DNA of 64,000 nt from Calothrix parasitica NIES-267 (GCF_002368095.1 NZ_AP018227.1:3505563-3569562); one strand, 5' to 3'; numbered from the stretch's first letter, positions 27,292 through 37,202 are shown. Notes: a model not told the origin generated them from the sequence alone. Translations and numbers: made by a program.

Positions 27292-28014
27292 ATGACCGAA
27301 CAAAAAAAACGCGCTTTAATCACGGGTGCAAGTAGCGGTATCGGCAAGGAAACAGCTTTGGCATTTGCATCTTCAGGAATAGAAGTTGCATTAGTAAGTC
27401 GTTCTGTCGAAAAACTAGCAGCAGTAGAAAATACTGTGACTAAAACTGGAGTCAAAGCAAAAACTTATGTCGTAGATTTGGCAAATCTATCACAGGTTCA
27501 AGAAAAGATGCGCCAAATAGTGCTTGACTTTGGTAACATAGATATTCTGGTTAACAATGCTGGCATGGGTTATACTGCCACATTGAGCGAAACACCTTTA
27601 TCGGATTGGCAACAAGTAATCGATTTGAACCTTACCAGCGTATTTGAATGTATTAAGGGGATTTTACCCTCAATGCGCCAACAAAACAGAGGCACAATCA
27701 TTAACGTAGCTTCAATTGCAGGTAAACAAGCATTTGCGAATTGGGGAGCTTATAGCGTTAGCAAAGCAGGCGTAATTGCTCTTTCTCAAGCCCTTGCTCA
27801 AGAAGAACGCGCTAATGGAATTCGCGTGACTGCAATTTGCCCCGGTGCGGTCAATACAGAAATTTGGGATACGAAAACCGTGAATGCGGACTTTGACCGT
27901 TCAAATATGCTTACACCAGAAATTGTTGCTCAGTCGATTCTTCATACCGTATTGTTACCAAAACAAGCAGTTGTAGATGAACTAACTTTAATGCCCAGCG
28001 CGGGAGTTTTATAA
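27292..28014 (+). CDS. Short-chain dehydrogenase/reductase
   Basis: Classical SDR of 240 aa with Rossmann fold. Cofactor motif TGASSGIGKE at 11-20, NNAGMGYT near 88-95, catalytic YSVSK near 153-157 preceded by the Ser in NVASIAG, and PGAVNTE after it. Residues after beta-2 (SRSVEKL) favour NADP(H). Substrate unknown; its place after ado-aar-accA has suggested a link to fatty aldehyde or lipid metabolism, but FabG-like or other roles are equally possible. The ATG at 27292 gives MTEQKKRALITG. Confidence 0.92.
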   Translation: MTEQKKRALITGASSGIGKETALAFASSGIEVALVSRSVEKLAAVENTVTKTGVKAKTYVVDLANLSQVQEKMRQIVLDFGNIDILVNNAGMGYTATLSETPLSDWQQVIDLNLTSVFECIKGILPSMRQQNRGTIINVASIAGKQAFANWGAYSVSKAGVIALSQALAQEERANGIRVTAICPGAVNTEIWDTKTVNADFDRSNMLTPEIVAQSILHTVLLPKQAVVDELTLMPSAGVL

Positions 28015-28315
28015 GTTATCAGTTTCCGACTGCTCTTAAATTCAATAAATGTCAGTCATCTAAATATTTGTAATTGCATTGTAACTGTAATTTTCCACTC
28101 AGCATTATCGCAAATGCTGATGAGCATACTTCTTGCCCAATTAATATCTCAATCAATATTTTTGATTATCAGACATAATATTGAGCTTGAAGTTTGCCCT
28201 TATTGATTGGATATACATCAGTCTTGCAACAAGGTACATTACAAATCCTAAAGGTCACTGTCAACTATTGCCTTCAAAATCACTCATCCGTCTAATTTTC
28301 ATTCAGACTGAAATC
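28015..28315. other. Intergenic gap SDR-folE
   Basis: AT-rich, with no repeats or RNA genes recognised. An in-frame TTG at 28181 would lengthen FolE by 45 residues unlike the family, so this stretch is best read as leader and promoter. Confidence 0.4.
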
Positions 28316-29023
28316 ATGACTATTGCTAGTTCTAACGGTTCCAATTATTCTCAATCTCCTCTGATTCCAAACTTAGAAGATGCCGTAAATCCTAGACCAG
28401 ATAGAAATACTAAAGATGGTTCTCAACCTAATTTATATCCTCCTTCAGAGGAACAGATGGAGCAAATGAAGGATGCCGTCAGAACAATGCTTGTAGGGGT
28501 AGGAGAAGACCCAGAAAGAGAAGGGTTACTCAAAACACCAAAGCGCGTAGCAGAAGCAATGCGGTTTCTCACGAGCGGCTACAGCCAATCTTTGGACGAA
28601 CTGGTTAACGGTGCGATATTTGACGAAGGTCACAACGAAATGGTGTTAGTTCGCGATATCAACTTTTTCAGTTTGTGCGAACATCATATGCTGCCATTCA
28701 TGGGTAAAGCCCACGTTGCTTATATTCCCAATCAGAAAGTTGTAGGACTAAGTAAATTGGCTAGAATCGTAGAAATGTATTCTCGTCGCTTGCAAGTTCA
28801 AGAAAGATTAAACCGTCAGATAGCCGAAGCAGTTCAAGAAATTCTCGAACCACAAGGTGTTGCCGTTGTCATGGAAGCTACACATATGTGCATGGCAATG
28901 CGGGGAGTGCAAAAACCTGGTTCATGGACTGTAACCAGCGCCATGTTAGGAGTATTCGAGCAAGAACAAAAAACCCGCGAAGAATTCTTTAACTTAATTC
29001 GTCACCAACCAGCTTTCTTTTAA
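28316..29023 (+). CDS. folE: GTP cyclohydrolase I
   Basis: First enzyme of tetrahydrofolate and pterin synthesis, converting GTP to 7,8-dihydroneopterin triphosphate. From the chosen ATG it is 235 aa. The zinc ligands are in [10 protein letters not shown] (Cys and His) and the second Cys in [32 protein letters not shown] is the conserved core helix. I reject the longer TTG start at 28181 because its extra 45 residues do not look like FolE. It is the last gene of the plus-strand run from ado. Confidence 0.96.
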   Translation: MTIASSNGSNYSQSPLIPNLEDAVNPRPDRNTKDGSQPNLYPPSEEQMEQMKDAVRTMLVGVGEDPEREGLLKTPKRVAEAMRFLTSGYSQSLDELVNGAIFDEGHNEMVLVRDINFFSLCEHHMLPFMGKAHVAYIPNQKVVGLSKLARIVEMYSRRLQVQERLNRQIAEAVQEILEPQGVAVVMEATHMCMAMRGVQKPGSWTVTSAMLGVFEQEQKTREEFFNLIRHQPAFF

Positions 29024-29135
29024 TAAGTAGGGAATAGGGAATAGTTAGGAGTTAGGAGTTAGTTAATAATTAATTCCCTTTCTACCACCTCTCCCCCCTC
29101 TACCCCCTCTCTTTCCATTACCTATTACCCATTAC

Positions 29136-29762
29136 CTAATTCTTCAATTTCTCAAATAAATCCCTAACCTTATCCAAATCCTTATCCCCTGGTGCTGTTT
29201 CAACTCCGCTTGATAAATCAATTCCGCTTGGTTTTACTTTCTCAAGGGCTTCTGAAACGTTTTGGGGTGTTAATCCTCCGGCTAGGAACCAGGGACAGTC
29301 GGGGTCGAATTTTTGTAAGGTGTCCCAATTTAATGTTTTACCAGTACCTCCGAGTTGTTGAGGGTGATAAGCGTCGAGCAGTAGGGTATCTACATATTTC
29401 GTATAGGTTTTTGCTTTGGTGAAATCATCAGTATTCTTGATTCTTAAAGCTTTAATAATTTCTACTTTCGGTAAGGATTCGCGCAACTGCTGGCAAAATT
29501 CAATGGATTCGTCTCCGTGGAGTTGTACCCCTGTTAATCCAGATTCCGCTACGGTTTGAGCTATTTCTTCTTTGCTAGAGTTAGCAAAAACGCCGATTTT
29601 ATCGATTTGCTGGGGTAACTCGTCTATTACCGCTCTAATTTGTTCTGGTGTAACGTATCTTGGTGATGCTCTGACGCAAATAAATCCTAATGCTGTCGCA
29701 CCAAGAGAAGCAATGGTTTTACCCTGAATAGGTTTAGTGATTCCGCAGATTTTGACTCGCAT
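29136..29762 (-). CDS. trpF: Phosphoribosylanthranilate isomerase
   Basis: Tryptophan pathway enzyme, an Amadori rearrangement of PRA to CdRP, with a TIM barrel fold. The N-terminus [11 protein letters not shown] holds the catalytic Cys (C6 in KICGIT). The general acid Asp lies in [20 protein letters not shown] (about 128-147), and the phosphate-binding end is [10 protein letters not shown] and [16 protein letters not shown]. The length of 208 aa is normal. It is convergent with folE, with heptamer repeats between them (29040-29135). Confidence 0.97.
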   Translation of the reverse strand: MRVKICGITKPIQGKTIASLGATALGFICVRASPRYVTPEQIRAVIDELPQQIDKIGVFANSSKEEIAQTVAESGLTGVQLHGDESIEFCQQLRESLPKVEIIKALRIKNTDDFTKAKTYTKYVDTLLLDAYHPQQLGGTGKTLNWDTLQKFDPDCPWFLAGGLTPQNVSEALEKVKPSGIDLSSGVETAPGDKDLDKVRDLFEKLKN

Positions 29763-29903
29763 AGGATATATGAATATTATTAATATTTGTAGCGAAACTT
29801 GAAAAAATTGTAAATTATTAAGACATATTTAGGTTATTTTCTCAGCAATTTTTATAATTTTGGTGGTCTAGATTATTTGTCTCTTCATTTCAGGAGAAAA
29901 GTT

Positions 29904-30164
29904 TTGATTTCATCAATATTATTCGCAGTTCAGCCAACAGTTCCCCCTACACCTAGTTGGACACCTACTGTAGGTATCATTATTAGCCTTTGCTCTCTGG
30001 TAGCAGTTCTATTAGCTCCCAAGATTATTAGCTATCCTCAAGTAGGGCCTAAATTTCCCGGACCTTTACCTTTAAGCGCACCTGCTTTTGTTGGTGCTAT
30101 GTGTTTTGGTCACGCTATCGGTATAGGTATTGTGTTGGGATTGACTAATATCGGTCGTCTGTAG
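29904..30164 (+). CDS. psaK: Photosystem I reaction centre subunit PsaK
   Basis: Small thylakoid membrane subunit at the edge of photosystem I, with two transmembrane helices. From the TTG at 29904 it is 86 aa: a short leader (MISSILFAVQP), then helix 1 (PTVGIIISLCSLVAVLL), a loop, and helix 2 (FVGAMCFGHAIGIGIVLGL), the PsaK signature. The start is decided by AGGAG at 29892-29896; the upstream in-frame TTG at 29877 has no such site and would overrun the ribosome binding site. It is divergent from trpF. Confidence 0.88.
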   Translation: MISSILFAVQPTVPPTPSWTPTVGIIISLCSLVAVLLAPKIISYPQVGPKFPGPLPLSAPAFVGAMCFGHAIGIGIVLGLTNIGRL

Positions 30165-30554
30165 ACACTTTTGGAATATGGGGGGATTCTTGAAGTAGCG
30201 AGTCAAAAGTAACGAGTAACGAGTTGGAAATAGAAGGTTTAGCAACTGACAATAAAACCGGAGTTGGTAATTTACTTTCTACTTGCTACTTGCTACTTGC
30301 TACTTGCTACTCACTCCTCACTCCTCACTGCTAATTTTTCAAACCGAACCATGAAAGTGAAGTTTACCGAATAACGGGACATAATATTGCGTTGCATTAA
30401 TTGTTTATCCTAAAAGAAAGAGCGGTTCAAAAAGCGTGTTCTGTAATTTGTATTTTTAGAAGAATATTTAAGAATATTAAAGTTTATTGATTTCAACTGC
30501 GTTTTGAACTAGGCAAGAAAGTTAGGTTTTAGGATAGGTTTTAGGTAAATTCTT
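30165..30554. repeat. Gap with CTACTTG and CTCACTC heptamer arrays
   Basis: 30200-30222 has AGTAACG-type heptads, 30279-30310 about four CTACTTG heptads and 30311-30330 CTCACTC heptads. The remaining AT-rich sequence up to 30554 should carry the promoter for the site-2 protease gene. Confidence 0.7.
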
Positions 30555-31754
30555 ATGCAGACAAGTTCAAATTGGCGAATCGGCTCCTTATTTGGAATTC
30601 CGTTGTTTTTAGACCCTTTGTGGTTTTTAATTTTAGGTTTAGCAACCCTCAATTTTGGAGTATCTTATCGGGAGTTCGGAAGCGCTCAATCTTGGAGTAT
30701 TGGGATAATAATGGCGTTGTTGCTGTTTGGCTCAGTAATTTTACATGAGTTGGGTCATAGCCTGGTAGCGCAAAAACAAGGAATTAAAGTTAATTCAATA
30801 ACTCTATTTTTGTTCGGTGGAATAGCTGCTATTGAAGAAGAATCAAAGACTCCGGGACAAGCATTCCAAGTGGCGATCGCCGGACCATTGGTAAGTATTG
30901 CACTGTTCGTTTTATTACGTTTAGGTTCCGAAGCGATACCCGATAACATTGCTCTACACATGATGTTAAGGGATTTAGGAAGAATTAATTTAGTTTTAGC
31001 GTTATTTAATTTAATTCCTGGTTTACCCCTTGATGGTGGACAAGTTTTAAAAGCAGCACTGTGGAAAGTGACGGGGAACCGTTTCCAAGCGGTACGTATG
31101 GCTGCAAGAGCGGGACAAATCTTAGGTTATGCTGCAATAGCTTTGGGTTTTGCAGTGGATTACGCGACGGGTCAACTAGTAACTGGTTTGTGGATTGCTT
31201 TGTTGGGTTGGTTTGGTATCCGCAATGCAACAACTTACATTCGTGTCAGTCAGTTACAGGAAACCCTGTTAAAAATGGTTGCTAGCGATGCTATGACCAG
31301 AGATTTTCGCGTTGTTGATGCGGATAAAAGTTTACGCTCCTTTGCAGATGAGTATTTATTAGCAAGCAATCAACCACAAGCTTATTTTGCTGATAGAGAC
31401 GGTCGCTATCAAGGAATGGTTTGTACTGATGACTTACGGGTCATAGAAAGAAGTTTGTGGGAAACTCAGACCGTACAGAATATGGTTCGTCCTTTAGATG
31501 AAATTCCCACGGTTGAAGAATCGACAAATTTAGTAGAAATCATTACCAGATTAGAGACAGAAGGATTACAGCGCGTTACCGTACTTTCACCTGCTGGTGC
31601 GATAGCGGGTTTGATTGATAGGGGAGATATTATACGGTCATTAGCGCAGAAATTAAATTTACGTATCGCTGATGCTGATATCAAGAGAGTCAAGGAAGAA
31701 GGAAGTTATCCACCTGGATTGCAATTAGGAACGATAGCGAAATCTACTAAGTAG
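30555..31754 (+). CDS. Site-2 protease family metalloprotease with CBS domains
   Basis: Intramembrane zinc protease (M50/S2P) with a C-terminal CBS pair. The zinc motif H64-E-L-G-H68 lies in a hydrophobic helix and the third ligand in NLIPGLPLDGG (D160). Five or six membrane segments lie within residues 10-215. The two CBS motifs span about 240-370 (AMTRDFRVVDADKS and IPTVEESTNLVEII) and may bind adenine nucleotides as a regulator. Such proteins cleave membrane-bound anti-sigma factors or other membrane proteins; the substrate here is unknown. The ATG at 30555 starts MQTSSNWRIGSLFGIPL, typical for this subgroup. Confidence 0.94.
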   Translation: MQTSSNWRIGSLFGIPLFLDPLWFLILGLATLNFGVSYREFGSAQSWSIGIIMALLLFGSVILHELGHSLVAQKQGIKVNSITLFLFGGIAAIEEESKTPGQAFQVAIAGPLVSIALFVLLRLGSEAIPDNIALHMMLRDLGRINLVLALFNLIPGLPLDGGQVLKAALWKVTGNRFQAVRMAARAGQILGYAAIALGFAVDYATGQLVTGLWIALLGWFGIRNATTYIRVSQLQETLLKMVASDAMTRDFRVVDADKSLRSFADEYLLASNQPQAYFADRDGRYQGMVCTDDLRVIERSLWETQTVQNMVRPLDEIPTVEESTNLVEIITRLETEGLQRVTVLSPAGAIAGLIDRGDIIRSLAQKLNLRIADADIKRVKEEGSYPPGLQLGTIAKSTK

Positions 31755-31882
31755 GTTAAAGGTCAAAGGTTAAAGGTTAAAGGTTAAATGTCAAATTTAT
31801 GGTGTGTTATCGTGACAGCGAAACGCACCATTAGTATTTTTAAATACGCATTTATTTTAATTCCGAAAAATACAAATAATTA

Positions 31883-32245
31883 TTGCTAAAATACCAGCCA
31901 AAATTGATTAAAACTCAAGTTGAGAACGAGAAAGCTTTGGCAATTGTCGAAGAGTTAATGCATCGCAATAACCGTACTCTCGAAGAAAATGAACTTTATG
32001 AATTGCTAGTTACTTTAATCGAAAAATTTGAACAAGAATATTATAGTGCTAATCAAGCAACTACACCTCATTCTCTCCTACTTTTTTTAATGGAACAAAA
32101 AGATATTAAGCAATCTGATTTGGTAGGAATTATTGGTTCTAAAGGTGTTGTTTCGGAAGTGGTAAATGGTAAACGAGAAATTAGCAAAGCTCAAGCTAAG
32201 GCTTTAGGAAATTTTTTTAATATAGATGCTGGTATGTTTATTTAA
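31883..32245 (+). CDS. HigA-like antitoxin (orphan)
   Basis: A 120-aa XRE-family protein similar to HigA/COG5499 antitoxins: an N-terminal helical part (IVEELMHRNNRTLEENEL) and a helix-turn-helix at about 66-110 (DIKQSDLVGIIGSKGVVSEV, then ISKAQAKALGNFF). The TTG at 31883 is used because the family N-terminus begins about there; no strong Shine-Dalgarno is visible. No HigB/RelE toxin is found on either side: 128 bases of repeat-like sequence lie upstream and a structured repeat downstream. It may be a solitary regulator or the remains of a toxin-antitoxin pair. Confidence 0.8.
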   Translation: MLKYQPKLIKTQVENEKALAIVEELMHRNNRTLEENELYELLVTLIEKFEQEYYSANQATTPHSLLLFLMEQKDIKQSDLVGIIGSKGVVSEVVNGKREISKAQAKALGNFFNIDAGMFI

Positions 32246-32282
32246 TTAATTTCAGATGTTGCAGCAATATTGATTAGCGCTT

Positions 32283-32404
32283 AAAACCACCTGGGATTGC
32301 AAATCCCAGGCTAATAGCTCAAGTCTACTGAAAGTAGACTAAAATCCTTATTTAGTCCTATTCATAGGACTTTTGCTATTAGCTCGGGGTTTGCAACCCC
32401 GAGC
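32283..32404. repeat. Multi-hairpin composite palindromic repeat
   Basis: Four hairpins in 120 bases: CCTGGGATT-GCA-AATCCCAGG, AGTCTACT-GAA-AGTAGACT, AGTCCTA-TTCA-TAGGACT and GCTCGGGGTTTGCAACCCCGAGC. An outer pair GCTAATAGC ... GCTATTAGC encloses the middle two, so the transcript can fold as a branched structure. It sits between two convergent genes. Confidence 0.75.
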
Positions 32405-32433
32405 GATGTTGAGAATGGTGAAAGATGTAAAAT

Positions 32434-33156
32434 TTATTCAAACTTCGATATTCTTTCACCATGACAAGCATAAACACTATATCCATCCACAAACTGAATC
32501 GCGGGTTTATCTTCACCGTGTAATTTGTTTTGTTCGTCAAAAGTAAGTATAGAAGGTCTATCGCACACTACACAAAGTTCTTGATAAGAAGCTATCCACC
32601 AGCAGTTATTGACAATTGCTTGAAAATTTTGCCAGATTTCGGAGTCGTCATCGCACTTTAATTCAGAAATACAAAAATCTAACCGAGCCATTTCGCTACA
32701 GACGCTATCTGGTTGAAAAGTTCCTTCTTCAAATTTAGAAGGAATCCAATAAAATGGTTCATCAGGTTGGTGATAGCGCTCATTTAAGTCTTTTCTAATT
32801 GTTTCATGAATATCACAAGTTTGCAGCCATAATTGATAGTCATTTTTATCTTTTAATGAAGGAGTAGGAGTTAAACTTTCTATTAACTTTTCCCAAAGCC
32901 TATCAATCATATCATCATCATAAAGCTCTGAACAGCCTATCTCGTCTTCTAATTTATCAAGCGAAATAACAGCAGCATAAGGACTATCAAAAATGAATAC
33001 TTGTGGTTCGGGTTCGTCAATTAATGTATATGCTTTTTTAATTGCTGATTCTGCTTTTTCGCGGTTAATTGGCTCGGTTGAAAGAGCAACTTTTCGCCAC
33101 TTTTCTAAATATTTTAAAAATAAAGCTTCTTGTTGTGGAGTTAATTCTTCAGTCAT
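32434..33156 (-). CDS. DUF6745-like hypothetical protein
   Basis: A 240-aa cytoplasmic protein. The N-terminal segment LTPQQEALFLKYLEKWRKVALST with NREKAESAIKKAY, followed by PQVFIFDSPYAA, and the C-terminal NKLHGEDKPAIQFVDGYSVYACHGERI are the pattern of proteins usually labelled DUF6745, some of which accompany bacterial leucine-rich-repeat proteins. Function is unknown. The assignment is from motif memory and is moderately sure. It is convergent with the HigA-like gene. Confidence 0.75.
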   Translation of the reverse strand: MTEELTPQQEALFLKYLEKWRKVALSTEPINREKAESAIKKAYTLIDEPEPQVFIFDSPYAAVISLDKLEDEIGCSELYDDDMIDRLWEKLIESLTPTPSLKDKNDYQLWLQTCDIHETIRKDLNERYHQPDEPFYWIPSKFEEGTFQPDSVCSEMARLDFCISELKCDDDSEIWQNFQAIVNNCWWIASYQELCVVCDRPSILTFDEQNKLHGEDKPAIQFVDGYSVYACHGERISKFE

Positions 33157-33231
33157 TTTAAATAAGTTGATATTAAATTTTGGTTTTATTTATAATATTA
33201 AGCATACCAGTTTTCAAATAAATAAAATACA

Positions 33232-33256
33232 CCCCTCTCCTTGATAAGGAGAGGGG
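33232..33256. repeat. Intact palindromic repeat, CCTTGATAAGG centre
   Basis: CCCCTCTCCTTGATAAGG continues as AGAGGGG and is followed by GGGGGTGAGGT. It is an uninterrupted member of the repeat family whose copies at 10880, 12897 and 58173 carry insertions at this centre. Confidence 0.85.
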
Positions 33257-33308
33257 CTGGGGGTGAGGTCTATCAAAACATGTTTTACTCATACGAAAAT
33301 CGCTATAT

Positions 33309-33571
33309 CAGGGTGTGTTGTCGCAACAGCGCAACGCACCATTGTCCTCATTTATCAAACGTAAAATGGTGCGTTACGGCATTATCTAAATAGTAGTTTT
33401 GAATCAAATAGGACTTACGCAAAAGTAACGTAATTACGTCATTACGAGCGACAGCGAAGTAATCGCAAAAACTCTGCGATTGCTTCCCTACACTGCGTTC
33501 CGTTCGCAATGACAAATCTTCGTTGCGTAAGTCCTGTCAAATTAATTCAAGCCGTAACACACCCTACATGA
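33309..33571. repeat. Nested repeats: AGGACTTACGCA element inside GGTGCGTTACGGC repeat
   Basis: A 127-bp element (33410-33536) with 12-bp perfect inverted ends AGGACTTACGCA is flanked by a possible 6-bp duplication TCAAAT (33404-33409 and 33537-33542). It interrupts an older inverted repeat, GGTGCGTTACGGC ... GCCGTAACACACC. Its interior is GTCATTACGAGCGA ... TTCGCAATGAC, related to the interior of element A at 10950-11025. No coding sequence. Confidence 0.65.
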
Positions 33572-33575
33572 ACTA

Positions 33576-34022
33576 TTAACCATCAACATTTTCATCCTGA
33601 TGATGACCTTCGCTTTTATCACGCTGCAATGCTTCTTCTAAAGCTTGAATTTGTTCTCTACGTGCTTCTAATTCTAAGGTTCTACGGGCTAAATCTTGAT
33701 TTTGTAAGGTTAAATTTTGTCGCCAATCTTCGGCTCTTTCGGCTTCTTGACGCAGAAATTCTGGCGATATTCCGGTGGTGAGATATTTTTGCACTAATTC
33801 TAATACCCAACTTGTAGCGTCTTCTATTCTTTCTATTTCACCAGTGGGAGAAAGTTCTACTAAGACGAGCAAATTTTCTGTAAAATGCTTACCTTTACCC
33901 AAAAGAATTACTGCTTCTTCTGGAATCATCACCCACATGTTTTCTGCTTCTTGACGGGCTAATAATCTTAATTCTAATTGAACTAAAAATTCATTTTTAT
34001 GCACCTTGGCTAAATAAAGCAT
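33576..34022 (-). CDS. Conserved hypothetical with C-terminal coiled coil
   Basis: A 148-aa cyanobacterial protein of unknown function. The N-terminal ~70 residues look like a small alpha/beta domain (LYLAKVHKNEFLVQLELRLL, GKGKHFTENLLVLVELS). Residues about 88-140 form a charged coiled coil (LRQEAERAEDWRQNLTLQNQ). It follows valS on the same strand after 183 bases of heptamer-like repeats, so the two may be co-transcribed, though the gap makes this uncertain. No membrane segment. Confidence 0.72.
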   Translation of the reverse strand: MLYLAKVHKNEFLVQLELRLLARQEAENMWVMIPEEAVILLGKGKHFTENLLVLVELSPTGEIERIEDATSWVLELVQKYLTTGISPEFLRQEAERAEDWRQNLTLQNQDLARRTLELEARREQIQALEEALQRDKSEGHHQDENVDG

Positions 34023-34205
34023 GATTTAAGGTTGGTTGATAGAGGTTAGTTGTTGGTTGTTAGTTGTTAGTGGTTAGTTGTTAGGAGTTAGATATTTGAT
34101 TTGAGTACAGACAATTTATTCCAATTAATTTTCGTAGTGGGAGCATCTTGCTCCCTAACTACTAATTCACAACTCATAACTCCTAACTCCTAACTCCTAA
34201 TTCTT

Positions 34206-37202
34206 TTACTTAATCCGTTGGAGACGATTCCGCAAAATTTCGGCTTGTTTTTCGGCTTCTGCTAAAGAGTCTCTAGCTCCTTGTACTACTTCTGCTGGTG
34301 CTTTATCAACAAATTTGGAGTTACTCAATCTACCACTAAGAGATGTTGCTTCCGCTTCTATTTTACTGAGGTTTTTTTCGAGTTTGCTACGCAGTGCTTG
34401 CATGTCTATTACTCCTTCGAGGGGAAGTAGTACTTGTACGGTACCAACTACACCTGTCGCAACTTCTCCTAAATCCTCGGTTTCCGGTTCTTCTGCTTGG
34501 GGAAGCTCGGTTTCGGAAGATGATTTGAAGAATCTTTCGCGTAATTCTTGTCTTTTGTTGTTGGAAAGTAAATATACTCTGATAAACCATAAGGAATAAC
34601 CAAAACCTACGAGTTGGAAAAATGTTCCAAAGAAAGGAATGTTATTTACGGTAGTTGCTACTACATAAGCGACTCTGGCTAGGGTAAGGGCTAGAAAACC
34701 TAAGAAAATAAGTTTTAAACCACTTTGAGATTTCTTCTTAGTTACTGTATCGTTCTTTTGTTTGTTGGCTATGGTTAAATTCTCAACTTTTGCCAAATCT
34801 TTAATATATGGTTCACCTGTATTAAGAATTTGACACTCTCTGACGCTTTCGCTTTGTAAATTTACGGTAACTTTAACGGAAGGTTTAACGTCTGCTTCTG
34901 CTCGTAGGTTGCGAATTGTGCGGATTGTCCCAATTAACAATTCAAATTCAGATTCTAATTCGGAATCAATTAATTTTGTATCTGCTTCTGGATATTTTTG
35001 CAGCGATAAACTTTCAGCTGAATCTTCTGGTTGTTGAGTTAAAGTATGCCAAATTTCTTCGGTAATGTGAGGCATAAACGGACTCAAAAGTTTTAAAATC
35101 CCTTCTAGGACATAAGCTAAAGTTTGTTGTGCAACTTTTCTGGAATTTGGTTCTGCGTCTTCCTGTAATCGAGATTTTGCTAATTCGATGTACCAGTCAC
35201 AAAAATCACCCCAAATAAATTCGTAAAGTCCCTTCGCTGCTTCTCCCATGCCATACTTTTCCATGTAACTGTTAGTTTCTTGAACAGTTTTATGGAAGCG
35301 GGACAATATCCATTTATCGCTTAATTCTGTAGCTTCGGGTATTCCTAACTGCTGCGGTGTTTGTTCGTCCAAATTCATCATCACGAATCTGGCTGCATTC
35401 CATAACTTGTTGGCAAAGTTGCGCGATGCTTCTACCGAGGGAGATTCATCGGTTTTACGGTTGTAGTCAAAACGGATATCTTGTCCGACACCAATTACTT
35501 CTTTAACTAAGGTGTAGCGGACGGCATCGGTTCCGTATTTATCAATTAAGATTAACGGGTCGATACCATTTCCTTTGGATTTGGACATTTTTTTGCCGTT
35601 TTCATCGAGTACTAAACCGTGGATGTAAACGTCTTTGAATGGCATTTCTCCAGTAAATTCACCTGCCATCATAGTCATTCTGGCTACCCAAAAGAATATG
35701 ATATCGAAGCCAGTTATCAAAACGCTGGTAGGATAATATTTCTGTAAGTCCTCCGTTTCTTCCGGCCAACCCAAGGTAGAAAACGGCCATAATCCAGAAG
35801 AAAACCAGGTATCGAGAACGTCCGCATCTCTTTCTAATTTAACTTCTTCACCAAATTGCGATTTAGCTTTTTCCCAAGCTTCCTCTTCAGTTTTTGCAAC
35901 TACAAACGGGGTATTGTCGGTAATTTCGCCATTTGTTTCGCTAACCGCATACCAAGCGGGAATTTGATGTCCCCACCATAGCTGACGAGAAATACACCAA
36001 TCCTTTAACTTTACCAGCCAATCTTTATAAACCTTTCCCCAACGTTCTGGGTAAAATTCTGGAGACTTCTGCTCGAAAAATTCCAAAGCTTTGTCAGCCA
36101 TCGGACGAATTTTGACAAACCATTGAGTAGAAAGCAAGGGTTCTACAGGAACTTTACCGCGTTCGCTGTAGGGAACGGTATGCTTATAATTCTCAATTTT
36201 GACTAAAAATCCGTCAGCTTCTAACCTTGCAATTACATTCTTCCGAGCCACAAAACGGTCTTGTCCTTGAAATTCCCCAGCATTTTCATTCAAGGTACCG
36301 TCTTTATTCATAATATTGATAAACGGTAAATCGTGACGCTTACCCATTTCAAAGTCATTGGGGTCGTGAGCGGGAGTAACTTTTACACAACCAGTACCGA
36401 AGCTCGGGTCTACCAATTCATCGCCAATGATGGGGATTTGACGGTTCATAATTGGTAAAGTCAAAGTTCTACCAATCAATTTATTGTAACGTTCGTCGCT
36501 GGGATTTACGGCAACTCCAGTATCTCCGAGCATAGTTTCCGGGCGGGTTGTAGCTACTTCTACGTAACCGGAACCGTCGGTGAGGGGGTAGCGGAAATGC
36601 CAGAGTTTACCGTCAACTTCCTTCTGGTCTACTTCTATTTCGGAAACCGCCGATTGAGAAGCAGGACACCAGTTAACTAAGTAATTTCCTCGGTAAATCT
36701 TACCTTCATCATAAAGACGGACAAAAGCTTCCAGAACAGCTTTCGATAAACCTTCATCCATCGTAAACCGTTCTCGCGTCCAGTCCACCGAGACACCCAA
36801 ACGGCGTAATTGATTGACAATCGTCCCTCCAGATTCGGCTTTCCACTCCCAAGCACGTTCCAAAAATTTCTCACGTCCCAAGTCGTAGCGAGTCTTACCT
36901 TCTTCCTTAAGCTGCTTTTCAATAATTGTTTGTACCGCAATACTCGCATGGTCGGTTCCGGGAAGATACAAAGCATTATCTCCCTTCATCCGGTGATAGC
37001 GGACGAGACAATCAATCAAAGTATTGTCAAAAGCATGTCCCATGTGTAACTTACCAGTTACATTCGGTGGAGGAATCATAATCGAATAAGGTTCACCGCT
37101 TTTACTGGGGTCAGCTTTATACAAAAGCTTCTCTTCCCAAAATTTCTGCCATTTAGCTTCAGTGGAAAAAGGTTCGTAAACGCTCGGAAGGTTGGTAGTC
37201 AT
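34206..37202 (-). CDS. valS: Valyl-tRNA synthetase with CAAD membrane insert
   Basis: Class I aminoacyl-tRNA synthetase that charges tRNA-Val. HIGH motif HMGH at 53-56 in [19 protein letters not shown] at about 537-541; editing domain between them; anticodon-binding helical domain and C-terminal coiled coil ([15 protein letters not shown] onward). At 998 aa it is about 100 residues longer than standard. The extra part, about residues 820-890, is Lys-rich then hydrophobic twice ([37 protein letters not shown]), matching the cyanobacterial aminoacyl-tRNA synthetase appended domain (CAAD), which anchors synthetases to thylakoids. It is inserted between the anticodon domain and the coiled coil. 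Confidence 0.96.
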   Translation of the reverse strand: MTTNLPSVYEPFSTEAKWQKFWEEKLLYKADPSKSGEPYSIMIPPPNVTGKLHMGHAFDNTLIDCLVRYHRMKGDNALYLPGTDHASIAVQTIIEKQLKEEGKTRYDLGREKFLERAWEWKAESGGTIVNQLRRLGVSVDWTRERFTMDEGLSKAVLEAFVRLYDEGKIYRGNYLVNWCPASQSAVSEIEVDQKEVDGKLWHFRYPLTDGSGYVEVATTRPETMLGDTGVAVNPSDERYNKLIGRTLTLPIMNRQIPIIGDELVDPSFGTGCVKVTPAHDPNDFEMGKRHDLPFINIMNKDGTLNENAGEFQGQDRFVARKNVIARLEADGFLVKIENYKHTVPYSERGKVPVEPLLSTQWFVKIRPMADKALEFFEQKSPEFYPERWGKVYKDWLVKLKDWCISRQLWWGHQIPAWYAVSETNGEITDNTPFVVAKTEEEAWEKAKSQFGEEVKLERDADVLDTWFSSGLWPFSTLGWPEETEDLQKYYPTSVLITGFDIIFFWVARMTMMAGEFTGEMPFKDVYIHGLVLDENGKKMSKSKGNGIDPLILIDKYGTDAVRYTLVKEVIGVGQDIRFDYNRKTDESPSVEASRNFANKLWNAARFVMMNLDEQTPQQLGIPEATELSDKWILSRFHKTVQETNSYMEKYGMGEAAKGLYEFIWGDFCDWYIELAKSRLQEDAEPNSRKVAQQTLAYVLEGILKLLSPFMPHITEEIWHTLTQQPEDSAESLSLQKYPEADTKLIDSELESEFELLIGTIRTIRNLRAEADVKPSVKVTVNLQSESVRECQILNTGEPYIKDLAKVENLTIANKQKNDTVTKKKSQSGLKLIFLGFLALTLARVAYVVATTVNNIPFFGTFFQLVGFGYSLWFIRVYLLSNNKRQELRERFFKSSSETELPQAEEPETEDLGEVATGVVGTVQVLLPLEGVIDMQALRSKLEKNLSKIEAEATSLSGRLSNSKFVDKAPAEVVQGARDSLAEAEKQAEILRNRLQRIK

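Noticed and set aside
27018-27455. 145-codon minus-strand open frame
   Set aside because: Its upper half is antisense to the SDR gene. The lower half (MKYKTNPKTQ onward) has no ribosome binding site or recognised sequence, so evidence is too weak.
28181-28315. TTG start extending FolE by 45 residues
   Set aside because: The extension is hydrophobic, unlike FolE N-termini, and the ATG at 28316 gives the standard length.
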